A stretch of DNA of 64,000 nt from JACKOB01 sp024234575 (GTDB lineage Bacteria; Pseudomonadota; Gammaproteobacteria; Pseudomonadales; Oleiphilaceae): assembly GCA_051208035.1 (NCBI GenBank), contig JBPJFZ010000001.1, forward strand, positions 496,001 through 560,000. The letters are read 5' to 3'. Both the position numbers and the translations under genes were made by a program. This document shows, piece by piece, positions 1 to 9,173 of this stretch; within the stretch, counting starts at the first letter, position 1; every line of letters begins with the position of its first letter. Under the pieces are notes generated by a model. It was not told where the DNA came from, ran no database searches, and saw only the letters and a list, made by a program, of their open reading frames with translations.

Positions 1-493
1 TCAAAAAGGTAGTTCCGCCTTTCAGGTTGGCCTGATACAAAGTGTGCAACAAAGCATGACCTGTGCGGTCTGCCGCAGCACAAGTTCTTGCTGCCTGTCC
101 ACCTTTACCATAATCCTTTGACTGACCGCCAAAAGGACGCTGGTAAATACGACCAGTCTCAGTTCGAGAAAAGGGCAGGCCCATATGCTCCAACTCGAAA
201 ACCGCCTGAGGGCCAACGGAGCACATATATTCTATAGCATCCTGATCACCGATATAGTCAGAGCCTTTCACAGTGTCATACATATGCCACCGCCAATCAT
301 CATTGGGGTCAGCACTGGCAATCGCGCAGGTTATTCCGCCTTGTGCAGATACTGTATGTGAACGTGTGGGAAACACTTTGGTAACGCATGCCGTTTTAAC
401 ACCAGATTCCGTTAGCTGCAGCGCCGCCCTCATACCAGCACCACCACCACCTACAACAATGGCGTCATATGTCAAAGTTCTTAAATTAGCCAT
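1..493 (-). CDS. sdhA: Succinate dehydrogenase flavoprotein subunit, N-terminal part (partial)
   Basis: Catalytic FAD subunit of respiratory complex II, which oxidises succinate to fumarate on the cytoplasmic face of the membrane. The start ATG is at 493 and about 164 residues lie in the window; the rest runs off the left edge. The N-terminus reads YDAIVVGGGGAGMRAAL, a dinucleotide-binding glycine motif. It is followed by TRSHTVSAQGG, which holds the His that carries the covalent FAD, and later by the conserved MGLPFSRTE and GQAARTCAAAD segments. The gene follows sdhD with a 3-bp gap, so it is the third gene of a minus-strand sdhC-sdhD-sdhA operon. sdhB would be expected further left, outside the window. 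Confidence 0.97.
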   Translation of the reverse strand, partial: MANLRTLTYDAIVVGGGGAGMRAALQLTESGVKTACVTKVFPTRSHTVSAQGGITCAIASADPNDDWRWHMYDTVKGSDYIGDQDAIEYMCSVGPQAVFELEHMGLPFSRTETGRIYQRPFGGQSKDYGKGGQAARTCAAADRTGHALLHTLYQANLKGGTTFL

Positions 494-496
494 CTA

Positions 497-844
497 TTAT
501 AACCCCCAAAGAATCTGCACGCCCCAAACGAAATACACAAACATCGTGCCCCCGCAGACCGCCTGAAAAACAAAACGTGTTACACCATTCTTAAGATAAT
601 CAGTGGAGACAGTCCACATACCAACCCAAGCATGAGCACCCAGCGCGACTAAAGCCATCAACGAAAATATCTTCATCCAGCCCTGACTGAACAACCCCTT
701 CCAGATTTCATACGTAATTTCTGAAGAGAACGCAAAAAAACCTAACAAAAAAACAAAATAGACAGCCAGAACAATCGCAGAAACTCTTTGCACCAACCAG
801 TCATAAACCCCACTTCTACCTAAACTCGTAACGCTGGCTACCAT
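497..844 (-). CDS. sdhD: Succinate dehydrogenase membrane anchor subunit SdhD
   Basis: 115-residue hydrophobic anchor of complex II; with SdhC it binds haem b and ubiquinone. Three membrane segments are visible, near residues 18-38, 50-75 and 90-112. The sequence closely follows the Pseudomonas-type protein: it starts MVASVTSLGRSGVYDW and ends FVYFVWGVQILWGL. The segment SLMALVALGAHAWVGMWTV carries the His expected as a haem ligand. Its start overlaps the end of sdhC by 7 nt, which suggests translational coupling. Confidence 0.95.
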   Translation of the reverse strand: MVASVTSLGRSGVYDWLVQRVSAIVLAVYFVFLLGFFAFSSEITYEIWKGLFSQGWMKIFSLMALVALGAHAWVGMWTVSTDYLKNGVTRFVFQAVCGGTMFVYFVWGVQILWGL

Positions 845-1212
845 ACGGCTACTCCTGCAAAAAGAATCAATACAACCGAAACGGCTAGTGTGACTTTCGC
901 ACCTAACACGCCGCCTTCAAGGGTCTCACCAATACCAATATCCATTAAGAGATGCTTGCAACCCGCCACAAGGTGGTACAGAAGCGCGGAAACAATTCCC
1001 CATGTTATTAGCTTGGCAAAAAAACCACTCATTGAATCTTTCACCTGAGCAAAAGACTCGGGGCTTTCAAGAGATCCCTGTAACGCCCACATAAGAAAGG
1101 CGACAGCAACAAACAGAATTACACCGCTTACGCGATGGATAATTGAAGTTATTGCCGGAAGAGGAAATCGGAATTGGGTAAGATCTAAATTAACTGGTCT
1201 CTTTTTATTCAC
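838..1212 (-). CDS. sdhC: Succinate dehydrogenase cytochrome b556 subunit SdhC
   Basis: 124-residue cytochrome b anchor subunit of complex II. I chose the GTG at 1212 because the protein then begins VNKKRPVNLDLTQFRFP, which matches the usual SdhC N-terminus. The longer in-frame reading up to 1284 adds residues unlike the family. The motif SIIHRVSGVILF, with the quinone-site Ser and Arg, is intact. The third membrane segment carries HLVAGCKHLLMDIG with the haem-ligand His. It is the first gene of the sdh operon. The GTG has only a purine-rich stretch directly upstream, so the start is inferred from homology more than from a ribosome site. Confidence 0.9.
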   Translation of the reverse strand: MNKKRPVNLDLTQFRFPLPAITSIIHRVSGVILFVAVAFLMWALQGSLESPESFAQVKDSMSGFFAKLITWGIVSALLYHLVAGCKHLLMDIGIGETLEGGVLGAKVTLAVSVVLILFAGVAVW

Positions 1213-1506
1213 AGCTCTTTCACACTCTACTGAGGCCCGACATGGGCAAGTTAATTGGAAGTGCTCAAAGAAAAGAATAGCCACAAGCCTCGGTCCAGAC
1301 TTTCTTCTCTAAACAAGGTGCACAACTACCCTGCAGTCAAAAAAGAAAAGGCTTTGCTGACGGTCGAAAAGCATAGCACTGCTCTCGCAATTGGTTATCG
1401 CAACACAACCCCAACCACCACAGATATACCATCTGTTGTAGTCACTAATGCCATTCACAGACAACCCCGCCAAACGTGCGAGATTGCAGGCGATTCCGGG
1501 TACGGG

Positions 1507-1535
1507 ATTATAGGGTCAGCTAAGGTAAATTACAA
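1507..1535 (-). promoter_or_regulatory. Sigma70-type promoter for sdhCDA
   Basis: On the minus strand TTGTAA (1535-1530), a 17-bp spacer and a perfect TATAAT (1512-1507). Transcription would start near 1500 and give a leader of about 290 nt before sdhC. Confidence 0.5.
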
Positions 1536-1646
1536 ATATCTTAATACAATAGACACACTTACCTGCACGCACCATAAACGACCACAAACACTTGCACAAA
1601 AAACACACACAACGGCAACTAATTTCAGCGTTTTGCTTCGTCTTCA

Positions 1647-1674
1647 TTGACAAAACCAGCTTACTCAATATAGT
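1647..1674 (+). promoter_or_regulatory. Sigma70-type promoter candidate for gltA
   Basis: TTGACA (1647-1652), a 16-bp spacer and TATAGT (1669-1674). It would leave a leader of about 250 nt before gltA, so another promoter nearer the gene is possible. Confidence 0.4.
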
Positions 1675-1932
1675 TGACGACCTTTGATGGTAACAAACCA
1701 CTTATCCTGATGGAATTTGTGTATTAAAGTGCTTACGAGGCAGAGCTATGCATGAATTTGTCTACTAAACTAGACACATATCGGGAAAACAATCGTAAGC
1801 TGCGTAATTAAGGATGCCTTGTAATACTTCAGAAATTGCCAATGCAATTGAAAAATGAAAGGATTTGGACGATCTGCGAAAATGCAATCCGAAAGATACT
1901 GCAGCGAAATATCTGTTTGATAGGAGAACACC

Positions 1933-3207
1933 ATGTCTGACAAAAAAGCACAGTTAACGGTCGATGGAAAAACCTTTGATTTGCCAGTGTATTCTGGGAC
2001 CGACGGCCCAGATGTTATTGATGTAAGAGGCTTATCTGCAGAAGGAGTTTTAACCTTCGATCCCGGCTTTATGTCAACAGCATCCTGCGAATCTCACATC
2101 ACGTATATTGACGGCGAAAAGGGGATTTTACTGCACCGGGGCTACCCGATTGAACAGCTTGCAGAGAAGTCAGACTATCTTGAGACCTGCTTCTTATTGT
2201 TACATGGAGAGCTTCCTACACCGGAAGAAAGCAAGAAATTCCGCGACACTGTCAAGAATCACACCATGATTCACGACCAGATGACGCATTTCTTTAACGG
2301 ATTTAGAAGAGACGCACATCCAATGGCCATCATGTGTGGCGTTGTTGGCGCACTTTCTGCCTTCTACCACGACACCATGGACTTTTCGGACCAAGAGCAT
2401 CGCGAAATCGCTGCCTTCAGACTCATGGCAAAGATGCCAACAATCGCTTCGATGTGCTACAAGTACTCAATGGGTCAACCGTTTATGTACCCGCGTAACG
2501 ATCTAAACTATGCCGAAAACTTTCTGCACATGATGTTTGGAACACCTTGCGAAGAATACAAAGTAAGTAAAACACTGGCAAAAGCAATGGACAGAATATT
2601 CTTACTCCATGCTGACCACGAGCAAAACGCATCCACGTCGACAGTAAGACTGGCAGGCTCTACCGGAGCAAACCCTTTTGCCTGTATCGCGTCGGGCATC
2701 GCTGCGCTTTGGGGGCCTGCACATGGAGGCGCCAATGAAGCGGTACTGACCATGCTTGAAGAAATCGGAGACGAGAGCCGCATCCCTGAATTCATTGCTA
2801 AAGCAAAAGACAAAGACGACCCATTCAGACTTATGGGCTTTGGACACCGGGTCTACAGAAACTTTGATCCACGTGCAAAAGTTATGCGCCAAACCTGCAA
2901 TGAAGTTCTAGAAGAACTGGGTCTCGAAGATGATCCACTGCTCAAAATCGCTAAGAAACTTGAGCAAATTGCTCTTGAAGACGAGTATTTTGTTAAGCGC
3001 AAGCTGTACCCGAACGTTGACTTTTACTCAGGTATCATACTTAAGGCTATCGGCATTCCCGTTTCAATGTTTACAGTTATTTTTGCCATGTCACGAACCA
3101 TTGGCTGGTTCGCCAACTGGAATGAAATGATAGGTGGCAGCTACAGAATCGGCAGACCACGTCAACTTTACAAAGGCTACACCACCAGAGATTATCCAAA
3201 GAAATAG
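1933..3207 (+). CDS. gltA: Citrate synthase (type II, GltA)
   Basis: 424-residue citrate synthase, condensing oxaloacetate and acetyl-CoA into citrate as the TCA entry step. The catalytic triad is intact: His264 in GPAHGGANEA, His305 in GFGHRVYRNFDPRA and Asp363 in NVDFYSG. The N-terminal beta domain typical of the NADH-regulated Gram-negative enzyme is present (residues 1-50). A clear ribosome site (AGGAG) precedes the ATG. An intrinsic terminator follows directly, so it is probably monocistronic. It lies head-to-head with sdh, as in many gammaproteobacteria. Confidence 0.98.
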   Translation: MSDKKAQLTVDGKTFDLPVYSGTDGPDVIDVRGLSAEGVLTFDPGFMSTASCESHITYIDGEKGILLHRGYPIEQLAEKSDYLETCFLLLHGELPTPEESKKFRDTVKNHTMIHDQMTHFFNGFRRDAHPMAIMCGVVGALSAFYHDTMDFSDQEHREIAAFRLMAKMPTIASMCYKYSMGQPFMYPRNDLNYAENFLHMMFGTPCEEYKVSKTLAKAMDRIFLLHADHEQNASTSTVRLAGSTGANPFACIASGIAALWGPAHGGANEAVLTMLEEIGDESRIPEFIAKAKDKDDPFRLMGFGHRVYRNFDPRAKVMRQTCNEVLEELGLEDDPLLKIAKKLEQIALEDEYFVKRKLYPNVDFYSGIILKAIGIPVSMFTVIFAMSRTIGWFANWNEMIGGSYRIGRPRQLYKGYTTRDYPKK

Positions 3208-3216
3208 CAAGAACCA

Positions 3217-3241
3217 AGGGCCTCAACGAGGCCCTTTTTTC
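3217..3241 (+). terminator. Intrinsic terminator of gltA
   Basis: Perfect 8-bp stem AGGGCCTC/GAGGCCCT with an AAC loop, followed by a run of T, ten bases after the gltA stop. Confidence 0.9.
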
Positions 3242-3254
3242 TACTGGAGCTTTT

Positions 3255-4139
3255 ATGAGCGATAAGCACAGAATAACCTTTATTGGCCTCGGCGTTATGG
3301 GATACCCAATGGCCGGACATCTTTGCAAAAACGGTCACACCGTCACCGCATATAATCGAACCTCATCCAGGGCCGCCGAATGGGCAAGTAAACACCAAAG
3401 CTCGCACCATACCGATCTAATCAAAGCCTGCCAATCAGCCGAATATGTCATCACCTGTATTGGCAACGACAACGATTTGCGATCTGTCTACCTCGATCCT
3501 AATGGACTACTGAAAAACTGCCCCAAAAAAACAATTTTCATTGACCACACGACAGCATCAGCAAACATTGCCAGAGAGATCAATGAAGCAGCCAGACTTA
3601 ATGGACAGCACTTTTTAGACGCACCTGTCTCTGGTGGCGAGCAAGGGGCAATAAACGGGCAGCTGACGATCATGTGTGGCGGCGAAGAGACAACCTTTAA
3701 CGCCTGCAAGGGAATCCTGAACTGCTATGGGAGGTTTTATCAGCTAATGGGCCCAAGCGGTAGCGGGCAGTTGACAAAAATGGTAAATCAGATTGCCATC
3801 GCCGGCCTGATTGAAGGGCTTTCCGAAAGCATTCATTTTGCACAACTAGCCGGACTCGACCCTCAACGGGTAATCGACGTAATTTCAAAAGGCGCCGCGC
3901 AAAGCTGGCAAATGGAAAACAGGCACAAAACCATGATAAGTGGCGATTATAATCACGGTTTCGCAGTAGATCTCATGCGTAAAGACCTCGCCATATGCCT
4001 GAACGAAGCGCGACAAATCGGCGCCTCCCTACCCATTACGGCGATTGTTGATCAACTTTACGGAGAAGTTCAATCTATGGGAGGGGGACGCTGGGACACA
4101 TCCAGCCTGCTTGCCAGACTAAAGAGAAAGGGAAAGTAA
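3255..4139 (+). CDS. NAD(P)-dependent beta-hydroxyacid dehydrogenase (3-hydroxyisobutyrate dehydrogenase family)
   Basis: 294-residue enzyme of the family that includes 3-hydroxyisobutyrate dehydrogenase, tartronate semialdehyde reductase and glyoxylate/succinic semialdehyde reductase. The Rossmann motif is FIGLGVMGYPMAGHL near the N-terminus. The substrate loop is APVSGGEQGA (about residues 124-133), and the catalytic-Lys region reads GSGQLTKMVNQ (about 168-178). A TGGAGC ribosome site lies before the ATG. The gene sits just past the gltA terminator and has its own terminator. No valine-catabolism or glyoxylate gene is adjacent, so the substrate cannot be assigned; a carboxylate semialdehyde reductase is the cautious reading. 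Confidence 0.88.
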   Translation: MSDKHRITFIGLGVMGYPMAGHLCKNGHTVTAYNRTSSRAAEWASKHQSSHHTDLIKACQSAEYVITCIGNDNDLRSVYLDPNGLLKNCPKKTIFIDHTTASANIAREINEAARLNGQHFLDAPVSGGEQGAINGQLTIMCGGEETTFNACKGILNCYGRFYQLMGPSGSGQLTKMVNQIAIAGLIEGLSESIHFAQLAGLDPQRVIDVISKGAAQSWQMENRHKTMISGDYNHGFAVDLMRKDLAICLNEARQIGASLPITAIVDQLYGEVQSMGGGRWDTSSLLARLKRKGK

Positions 4140-4154
4140 ACACATCACTCTACC

Positions 4155-4177
4155 AGGCGGCTTAACCGCCGCCTTTT
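4155..4177 (+). terminator. Intrinsic terminator after the hydroxyacid dehydrogenase
   Basis: 7-bp stem AGGCGGC/GCCGCCT with loop TTAACC and a short T tract, between the convergent dehydrogenase and topA genes. Confidence 0.6.
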
Positions 4178-4202
4178 AAGCACCCTCTCAGTTGCCCTGG
4201 TG

Positions 4203-6845
4203 CTATTTTTTTGTAGCCTTTGCAGACTGTACCCATTTACCATTGGTATAAAAAGCAGTCCAGCCAGTTGCTTTGCCTTCAACTTCACTCATCAAGTATT
4301 GCTCCTGCTGCTTTCTGCTAAACCTGATCACTGCAGGATTCCCTTCAGGGTCTTTCTTGGGCCCACTGAAAAGAAAGGTATATTTAGGATCAATTTGATC
4401 CTTAAAAGGCAATATCTCGGTTAATAGTGGCGCCCTTGTTTCGCGATTCTTCGGAAACTTACTTGCCGCCAAAAACAACCCTGAAGCACCATCTCTTAGT
4501 ACGTAATTATCATCAACCTTCTCACATTTAAGGTCAGGCATGACGACTGGCTCCATCTTTGGGGGTGCAGGCTGACCACTTCTCAACAACTTACGAGTAT
4601 TTTTACACTCACTGTTAGTGCAATCGAAGTATTTTCCAAATCTGCCGGTTTTCAGCTGCATATCCTGACCGCATTTATCGCACTCCAGGACCGGGCCATC
4701 ATAACCTTTGATCTTAAAAACACCGGTCTCGACCTCGTGGCCATCACACTCGGGATTATTTCCGCAGATATGCAACTTCCTGGTTTCATCAACCAGATAA
4801 CTATCCATCGCGGTGCCACACTTGGCACAACGGTGCTTTTTCATTAACAGTCGGGACTCACCCTCATCATCGTCATCGGCACGCACCACTTCGTCCCCAG
4901 ACACAAGGTTTATTGTATTTTTACACCGCTCTTTCGGCGGCAAAGCATACCCCGAACACCCAAGAAAAACACCGGTACTGGCAGTTCTGATCTGCATTGG
5001 CCGACCACAATCAGAGCAAGACAAACTGGTAGGAACCGGCTGATTAGAGCGCATACCCCCAGAGTTTGTATCTGCCTCTGCTTTTGATAACTGCCCGACA
5101 AAACCTTTATAAAACTGATCCAGAAGCGACTTCCATTTCTGCTGCCCAGTCGCTACCTCATCCAGTTTTTCCTCCATTTTCGCAGTAAAACTGTAGTCCA
5201 TTAAATCAGAAAAGGATTCGACCAACCTTTCGGTAACGATATCCCCCATTTTTTCTGCATAGAAACGACGATTCTCAAGCCGCGCGTATCCGCGATCCTG
5301 AATAGTAGAAATAATAGAAGCATAAGTTGATGGGCGCCCTATACCCTGCTTCTCTAGCTCTTTTACCAACGCAGCTTCAGAATAACGGGGTGATGGCTTG
5401 GTGAAGTGCTGCTTGGGATCCAGTGCATCCAGTTGCAACTGAGAACCCTTTTCAACATCCGGCAATATCAAATCATCATCTTTCTTAAAATAGGCAGGCA
5501 ATGCTTTGAGATAGCCGTCAAACTTCATGATTCGACCACGCGTACGCAACTCGAATTCTCCTGCCGTTACAACAACCGATGAACTTAAGTATTGGGCATC
5601 ATTCATTTGACAGGCAACAAATTGCGCCCAGATTAGCTCATAGAGCCTCTCAGCATCTTTCTCAAGCCCTGCAATATCCTTTGCCAGACGCTTAGCCTCT
5701 GTTGGCCGAATGGCTTCATGCGCTTCCTGAGCGCCTTCCTTATTTGAATAGTACCGTGGATTATCCGGTAAATACTTCACACCATAGGTTTTAACGATAT
5801 GATCACGACAGGACTCGACAGCCTCAATACTTAAATTTGTTGAGTCTGTTCGCATATAGGTTATGTACCCAGCCTCGTAGAGCCGCTGGGCCAACCCCAT
5901 CGTCTTTTTAACACTAAACCCTAACCTTGTGCTCGCCGCTTGCTGCAAGGTGGAAGTAATAAAAGGTGCGGACGGCTTCGAGCTTGTAGGCTTATCCTCT
6001 CGCGCAGTAACGACAAATGGCTGCTTTTCAAGGTCCGCCATATGACTCTCGGTTTCCTGCTGACCCTGAGGACGAAATGCCACCCCTTTAAATTTCGATA
6101 CTTGCAATCTCAATTTCTGCTGTTTAGCTGTATTGGTATTAGCAAACAATTCCCAATACTCTTCAGGTATAAAAGCCCTAATCTCTCTTTCGCGCTCGAC
6201 GATTAGACGAACGGCTACCGACTGCACCCTGCCTGCCGATAAGCCACGCGCGACTTTTGACCACAGCAGTGGCGACACCATATAACCGACTACGCGATCA
6301 AGAAAGCGACGAGCCTGCTGCGCATCCACCCTGTTCTGATCCAACCGGCTTGGGTGTGAAAAAGCCTCCTTAATCGCATTTTTGGTGATCTCATTAAATA
6401 CCACTCTCTGGTATTTATCGTCGCTACCGCCAATGGCTTCTTTGAGATGCCAGGCAATCGCCTCCCCTTCTCTATCCAAATCCGTCGCCAGATAAATAGT
6501 GTCTGACTTTTCGGCGATCTTTTTTAATTCAGCAACAACTTTTTCCTTACCAGGAAGGATCTCGTAACGGGCGTCCCAGTTATTTTCGGGATCTATACCC
6601 ATCCGACCAACCAACTGTTCTCTTGACTTGCGCTGCTTGTAAACGGCTTTTTCTTCCGGAGACATTTTTTTTGTTAACGCTGCCTGCTTAGCCCTCTCTT
6701 TCGGGTCTGATGCACTTTTTCCACCAGCAACAGGCAAGTCTCTAATATGCCCAACACTTGATTTGACAATAAAATCCGCCCCCAAGTACTTATTTATAGT
6801 CTTGGCTTTGGCTGGTGATTCCACAATAACTAAAGATTTACCCAT
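4203..6845 (-). CDS. topA: DNA topoisomerase I
   Basis: 880-residue type IA topoisomerase that relaxes negative supercoils. The N-terminus MGKSLVIVESPAKAKTINKYL starts the TOPRIM domain, and DLDREGEAIAWHL holds the acidic metal-binding residues. The active-site Tyr is residue 330 in GYITYMRTDSTN. GRPSTYASIISTIQDRGY lies in the core. At the C-terminus are three Cys4 zinc-ribbon units (CSDCGRPM, CAKCGTAM, CDKCGQDM) and a basic tail, as in the E. coli-type enzyme. It stands alone on the minus strand. The flanking order topA, unknown gene, fadA, fadB is the one I recall from Pseudomonas. Confidence 0.98.
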   Translation of the reverse strand: MGKSLVIVESPAKAKTINKYLGADFIVKSSVGHIRDLPVAGGKSASDPKERAKQAALTKKMSPEEKAVYKQRKSREQLVGRMGIDPENNWDARYEILPGKEKVVAELKKIAEKSDTIYLATDLDREGEAIAWHLKEAIGGSDDKYQRVVFNEITKNAIKEAFSHPSRLDQNRVDAQQARRFLDRVVGYMVSPLLWSKVARGLSAGRVQSVAVRLIVEREREIRAFIPEEYWELFANTNTAKQQKLRLQVSKFKGVAFRPQGQQETESHMADLEKQPFVVTAREDKPTSSKPSAPFITSTLQQAASTRLGFSVKKTMGLAQRLYEAGYITYMRTDSTNLSIEAVESCRDHIVKTYGVKYLPDNPRYYSNKEGAQEAHEAIRPTEAKRLAKDIAGLEKDAERLYELIWAQFVACQMNDAQYLSSSVVVTAGEFELRTRGRIMKFDGYLKALPAYFKKDDDLILPDVEKGSQLQLDALDPKQHFTKPSPRYSEAALVKELEKQGIGRPSTYASIISTIQDRGYARLENRRFYAEKMGDIVTERLVESFSDLMDYSFTAKMEEKLDEVATGQQKWKSLLDQFYKGFVGQLSKAEADTNSGGMRSNQPVPTSLSCSDCGRPMQIRTASTGVFLGCSGYALPPKERCKNTINLVSGDEVVRADDDDEGESRLLMKKHRCAKCGTAMDSYLVDETRKLHICGNNPECDGHEVETGVFKIKGYDGPVLECDKCGQDMQLKTGRFGKYFDCTNSECKNTRKLLRSGQPAPPKMEPVVMPDLKCEKVDDNYVLRDGASGLFLAASKFPKNRETRAPLLTEILPFKDQIDPKYTFLFSGPKKDPEGNPAVIRFSRKQQEQYLMSEVEGKATGWTAFYTNGKWVQSAKATKK

Positions 6846-7129
6846 TTTTCGCTAGTTCCCGAAAACGACTTGGCTAGAGAATTTTCACAACTGTAGTTGC
6901 GGACATATATAAGAGGTTGTAGCTCAACGGTCAAGGTATTACCAAGATTTTCCTAAAAAAAATCAAATACAAAGGCGCGTTTATTCACGGTATCAATGAA
7001 GTTTTTCAATTACTTTTGTGAATTATTAGCTATCCTTTGATTAAAAAACTACGTACGGGTAATGTTATACCCAACACCCAAAACACTCATTTCAACCTAA
7101 CAATCAACTCGACTCGTTACCTATAAATT

Positions 7130-7873
7130 ATGATGTATTGGATTTTTTTTGGTGGGCTCGGAATTATTTTCGCAGCCTCCATTTTTATCAGCACGATTGC
7201 TTATAAACGGCAACAGGCAATTCGACACCTTAAAAGTCAAACGCGACAACTAAAACGAAAAATCGAAGAGTTTTCCGAAATTCGTAACGCACTTTTAAAA
7301 ACCGACCCATCTCTTGAGCTTACTCTGATCATTCAACAGCAAATAATTAAACTCTGCGACAAATTGAGTGCGCTTGAACCATCTAATGAACAACACCAGA
7401 AATATTGCGATGAAGAGAGACTAAGGCAGTCAAAATTAGCTAACGAAGAGAGAGATGTACCAGCATCTCAAGCACTCACTTCCGACACTGAGATAGAAAG
7501 CACTAACATTCATATCAACACGCTAACAAAATTTCTCAATTCGGCTTACAAAAAAGGGCGCATCGGACAAAGTAAATACACCGAGCTCATCCACCATTTG
7601 CAAAAACTCAAACTCGACATCGAAGTTGCCAGCCACACCGCGCAAGCAAATAAATACCTGACTAATGGCGACAGAGTATTGGCTCAATCACACTTCAAAC
7701 AAGCCAAAGAAGCGCTTCGTTCAAGTCCCATTGAATTTCCTGAAAAAACACAACAAATCAGAGATCTTACCGAACAAATAAAACAGGTTATGAGATCAGT
7801 AATAGATCACGAGTCACCACCACAGCCCCCACCACCAAAACCGATTGAAGAGCCACTTAAAAAGAAATTCTAG
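7130..7873 (+). CDS. Membrane-anchored coiled-coil protein of unknown function
   Basis: 247 residues. One N-terminal membrane segment (about residues 3-24, WIFFGGLGIIFAASIF) is followed by charged heptad-rich helix (about 28-90), a low-complexity linker (90-125) and a second helical region (125-225). The tail is Pro-rich (QPPPPKP) and ends with KKKF. I recognise no enzyme motif. Its place between topA and the fad operon matches an uncharacterised gene in Pseudomonas, so it is a real conserved gene. Two adjacent ATG codons (7130, 7133) could both serve as start. It is probably attached to the inner membrane with a cytoplasmic coiled coil. Confidence 0.75.
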   Translation: MMYWIFFGGLGIIFAASIFISTIAYKRQQAIRHLKSQTRQLKRKIEEFSEIRNALLKTDPSLELTLIIQQQIIKLCDKLSALEPSNEQHQKYCDEERLRQSKLANEERDVPASQALTSDTEIESTNIHINTLTKFLNSAYKKGRIGQSKYTELIHHLQKLKLDIEVASHTAQANKYLTNGDRVLAQSHFKQAKEALRSSPIEFPEKTQQIRDLTEQIKQVMRSVIDHESPPQPPPPKPIEEPLKKKF

Positions 7874-7874
7874 T

Positions 7875-7907
7875 TAAAAAACAAAGCCCCGGCTGTTAAG
7901 CTGGGGC
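7875..7907 (-). terminator. Intrinsic terminator of the fadBA operon
   Basis: On the minus strand GCCCCAGC/GCCGGGGC pair around a TTAACA loop, followed by TTTGTTTTTT. It lies 57 nt past the fadA stop and also separates the convergent upstream gene. Confidence 0.8.
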
Positions 7908-7963
7908 GTTGCTTATAGCGGGGTGCAACAATCACACCTCACTCGTACACCGATCAATTAGGC

Positions 7964-9139
7964 TTAGATTCGCTCCCAAACGGTTGCAATACCCTGACCA
8001 AGACCAATACACATCGTTGACACACCCAGAGTTCCACCTTTTTGCTGCATGATGTTAAGCAGCGTCGTTGAAATACGTGCGCCTGAACAACCTAGCGGGT
8101 GACCTAAAGCTATTGCACCACCATTAAGGTTTATCTTCTGATCAACAACATCCATCAACTTCAGATCTTTAACAACTGGTAAAGACTGTGCCGCAAAAGC
8201 TTCATTCAATTCCCAGAAGTCAATATCTTCGACTTTCAAGCCAGCTCTTTTCAAAGCCTTCTTAGTCGCAGGTACTGGACCGTAACCCATAATTGCCGGA
8301 TCACAACCAGCTGTTGCCATAGAGCGAATTTTGGCAATAGGAGTCAATCCCATCGCTTTTGCGCGCTCAGCTGACATCAGAATCATACCTGCAGCACCGT
8401 CAGTCAATTGCGAAGAAGTACCCGCAGTAACGGTTCCACCCTTTGGATCAAAGGCTGGCTTCAAAAGCCCTAATGACTCTGCCGTTGTTTCTGGACGGAT
8501 TGTCTCATCATCTTCAATCAGAACTTTAAATCCATCATCATTGTGACCTTCGATAGGCACGATTTCGTTCTTGAAACGACCTTCCAGGGTAGCTTCGTGA
8601 GCGAGTCGATGTGATCGCGCACCAAACTCATCCTGCTGCTTACGAGTAATGCCGTGCATCTTCGCAAGCATTTCAGCTGTTAAGCCCATCATATTAGAAG
8701 CTTTTGCTGAATATTTACTTGCTGCTGGATTGTGGTCAAAGCCTGTGGTCATAGGCACGTGGCCCATGTGCTCAACACCACCAACAACAAACATATCACC
8801 GTTACCGGTCATAATTGCCTGAGCCGCAGTATGAATCGCCGACATAGCTGATCCACACAAACGGTTTACAGTTTGCGCTGACGCTGTGTGTGGCACTTTG
8901 GTCAACAAGGATATCTGTCTTGCGACGTTGAAACCCTGTTCCATAGTTTGGTTTACACAGCCCCAAATTACGTCTTCAACTTCATTCGGGTTTAAGTTTG
9001 GGTTACGTTCAAACATGGCGTCGATCAAAGCAGCAGAAAGCGTTTCCGCTCTGACACTTTTAAAACAACCATTCTTCGCACGCCCCATCGGAGTGCGCAC
9101 GCAATCAATTACGACAACATCTCTTGGATTAAGGCTCAT
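7964..9139 (-). CDS. fadA: 3-ketoacyl-CoA thiolase FadA
   Basis: 391-residue thiolase, the last step of aerobic fatty-acid beta-oxidation; it is the beta subunit of the FadBA complex. The nucleophilic Cys is residue 95 in NRLCGSAMSAI. The other catalytic residues are His347 in LGHPLGCSGAR and Cys377 in STMCIGLGQG. It follows fadB by 34 bp on the same strand and ends at a strong terminator, so the two are cotranscribed. Confidence 0.98.
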   Translation of the reverse strand: MSLNPRDVVVIDCVRTPMGRAKNGCFKSVRAETLSAALIDAMFERNPNLNPNEVEDVIWGCVNQTMEQGFNVARQISLLTKVPHTASAQTVNRLCGSAMSAIHTAAQAIMTGNGDMFVVGGVEHMGHVPMTTGFDHNPAASKYSAKASNMMGLTAEMLAKMHGITRKQQDEFGARSHRLAHEATLEGRFKNEIVPIEGHNDDGFKVLIEDDETIRPETTAESLGLLKPAFDPKGGTVTAGTSSQLTDGAAGMILMSAERAKAMGLTPIAKIRSMATAGCDPAIMGYGPVPATKKALKRAGLKVEDIDFWELNEAFAAQSLPVVKDLKLMDVVDQKINLNGGAIALGHPLGCSGARISTTLLNIMQQKGGTLGVSTMCIGLGQGIATVWERI

Positions 9140-9173
9140 AAAAAAATCTCCGTTCGGTTGTAGGTTTCAGCAA

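Larger units (their letters stand above)
1213..1932. other. Divergent sdhC/gltA intergenic region
   Basis: 720 bp separate the two divergent TCA-cycle genes. I see one good minus-strand promoter for sdh and one plus-strand promoter candidate for gltA (listed separately). I see no convincing gene: the plus-strand open frame at 1255-1650 has no family resemblance and covers the sdh promoter. The length leaves room for regulator sites, but I could not identify a CRP, Fur or ArcA site with confidence. Confidence 0.6.

Noticed and set aside
1255..1650. 131-residue plus-strand open frame in the sdhC-gltA gap
   Set aside because: No family resemblance, no ribosome site, composition unlike a protein, and it covers the sdh promoter.
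6912..6950. tRNA-like D-arm sequence (GTAGCTCAACGGTCAAGG) upstream of topA
   Set aside because: No matching acceptor, anticodon or T-arm follows; likely chance or an old remnant.
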